Positions 5,204 through 6,086 of a DNA stretch of 6,086 bases are shown here, in pieces. The stretch is from NCBI GenBank assembly GCA_017404585.1, contig JAFRCB010000307.1, positions 1-6,086 of the forward strand, in the 5' to 3' direction. Below the pieces are notes generated by a model. The model made no database searches, had not been told where the DNA came from, and saw only the letters and a list, made by a program, of their open reading frames with translations. Made by a program: the position numbers and the translations under genes. The stretch is from Lachnospiraceae bacterium. GTDB taxonomy: Bacteria > Bacillota > Clostridia > Lachnospirales > Lachnospiraceae. Numbering within the stretch: the first letter of the stretch is position 1; every line of letters starts with the position of its first letter.

Positions 5204-6086
5204 ATGTCAAAAAAAAAACAGATCATCATAATCGGTGCCGGCGCGTCCGGTCTCATGGCCGGAATTATGGCTGCGAGGGGAGGAGCACGTGTCACGATCC
5301 TTGAAAAAGAAAAGAAGCCGGGCAGGAAACTGCTCCGCACCGGCAACGGCAAATGTAACCTGACCAATACCGGCGACATGCGCCATGTGTATCACGGCAC
5401 CGACCCGGGCTTTGCCTCCTGCGCGATCAACGCCTTTTCCGTGCAGGATACAATTCGCTTCTTCACGGAAATCGGGCTCTACACAACGAGCCGCAGCGGA
5501 TGGGTCTATCCGTATGCCGAACAGGCTGAAAGTGTTCTTGCATGTCTTCTCCGGGAAGCAGCGAAGCTGAAGATCAAAATAAAGAATAATGAGACTGTTA
5601 TAGCAGTCACCAAACAGGCCGACCACTTTGATGTGCAGACATCCACATGGACCTACAGAGCAGACTGCGTGATTCTGTCCTGCGGCACCGCTGCCTCGCT
5701 GGTAAAATCCCAGCTTCCCTGCAACGGACTTATGCTTGCCGAAAGTCTCGGTCACAGCACCGTTCCCCAACGCCCATCCCTCGTACCGCTTATATGCGAA
5801 GGTGCGGAAAGAAAGGGGTGGGGCGGTGTCCGCATCCATGGGAAATGTACACTGTGCGTTAACGGCACAGACCTGGCTTGCGAGACAGGCCAGCTTCAAC
5901 TGACGGAGCAGGGCGTCTCGGGCATTCCGGTATTCAACCTGTCAGGGAGAGCTCTGATTCTTCTTGACGGCGGTCTGCCGGTAACATTGAAACTTGACCT
6001 TTTCCCTGACTTTGACAGGGAGATGACCCGAGCTTTCCTGGAAAACAGAGGGACAATGCTCGGAACAAAAGACATGAAATCTATCC
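5204..6086 (+). CDS. HI0933/YhiN-family NAD(P)/FAD-dependent flavoprotein, N-terminal 294 residues (3' end outside window)
   Basis: The frame is open from ATG 5204 to the window edge without a stop; family members are about 400 residues, so roughly a quarter is missing. After MSKKKQ comes a Rossmann FAD-binding strand IIIIGAGASG with GxGxxG at 11-16 and Glu34 at the end of the second strand, which normally binds the adenosine ribose. GRKLLRTGNGKCNLTN at 40-55 is the family's signature. Further matches are GWVYPYAEQAESVL, LGHSTVPQRPSLVPL, and GQLQLTEQGVSGIPVFNLSGRA, the usual region before the C-terminal part. The region CGTAASLVKSQLPCNGLMLAE differs from the GG...GSxGxGY pattern I expect there. 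The substrate is unknown for most members; pipelines often label them BaiN-like, but a bile-acid role cannot be inferred here. A run of ten A residues (5209-5218) covers codons 2 to 5. The gene is separated from the upstream run by 441 bases and is probably transcribed separately. Confidence 0.92.
   Translation, partial: MSKKKQIIIIGAGASGLMAGIMAARGGARVTILEKEKKPGRKLLRTGNGKCNLTNTGDMRHVYHGTDPGFASCAINAFSVQDTIRFFTEIGLYTTSRSGWVYPYAEQAESVLACLLREAAKLKIKIKNNETVIAVTKQADHFDVQTSTWTYRADCVILSCGTAASLVKSQLPCNGLMLAESLGHSTVPQRPSLVPLICEGAERKGWGGVRIHGKCTLCVNGTDLACETGQLQLTEQGVSGIPVFNLSGRALILLDGGLPVTLKLDLFPDFDREMTRAFLENRGTMLGTKDMKSI

Noticed and set aside
5207..5899. Minus-strand open frame (230 codons) opposite the flavoprotein
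   Set aside because: The plus-strand frame carries the GxGxxG and GNGKCNLTN motifs and stays open to the window edge, so the minus frame is a shadow.

Overview
The window looks like a chromosomal housekeeping region of a moderately GC-rich (about half G+C by eye) Gram-positive anaerobe, most likely a Clostridia/Lachnospiraceae-type Firmicute. Three things point there: MutL carries the DQHA endonuclease-type C-terminal domain, which goes with MutH-less mismatch repair; the order is mutS-mutL-miaA followed by a methionine gamma-lyase-like PLP enzyme; and the ribosome binding sites are purine-rich with short spacers. The taxonomic call is inference from family resemblance, not from a search.

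Layout, all genes on the + strand: (1) 1-418, the 3' end of mutS, ending in a beta-clamp-binding-like QMTLF motif and the C-terminal oligomerisation region. (2) 424-2442, complete mutL with a TTG start five bases after mutS and a long low-complexity linker. (3) 2442-3398, complete miaA, whose ATG overlaps the mutL stop by one base. (4) 3467-4762, a complete PLP-dependent enzyme of the methionine gamma-lyase-like/'aluminum resistance' family (YnbB-like). (5) 4763-5203, a 441-base gene-free gap filled by an elaborate repeat structure. (6) 5204 to the window end, the 5' part of a HI0933/YhiN-type FAD flavoprotein, open at the edge.

The first four genes form a tight, probably co-transcribed unit: mismatch recognition (MutS), its matchmaker and nicking partner (MutL), a tRNA A37 prenyltransferase (MiaA) and a PLP enzyme of uncertain substrate. 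The flavoprotein is separated from them by the repeat region and probably belongs to another transcription unit.

The least ordinary part is 4768-5168. An 18-base sequence occurs once in one orientation (4782-4799) and three times in the opposite orientation (4960, 5042, 5124) at an exact 82-base spacing. The first inverted pair encloses a nested series of shorter complementary blocks closing on an apical hairpin, so about 200 bases could fold into one long imperfect hairpin or cruciform. One arm has been tandemly duplicated, 80 of 82 bases being identical between the first two copies. This looks like a MITE-like or intergenic palindromic repeat that has undergone local amplification. I do not recognise it as a named family. 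Smaller points are a replaced distal Glu in MutL's DQHA motif, an altered loop in the flavoprotein, and a ten-A run at the flavoprotein's start.
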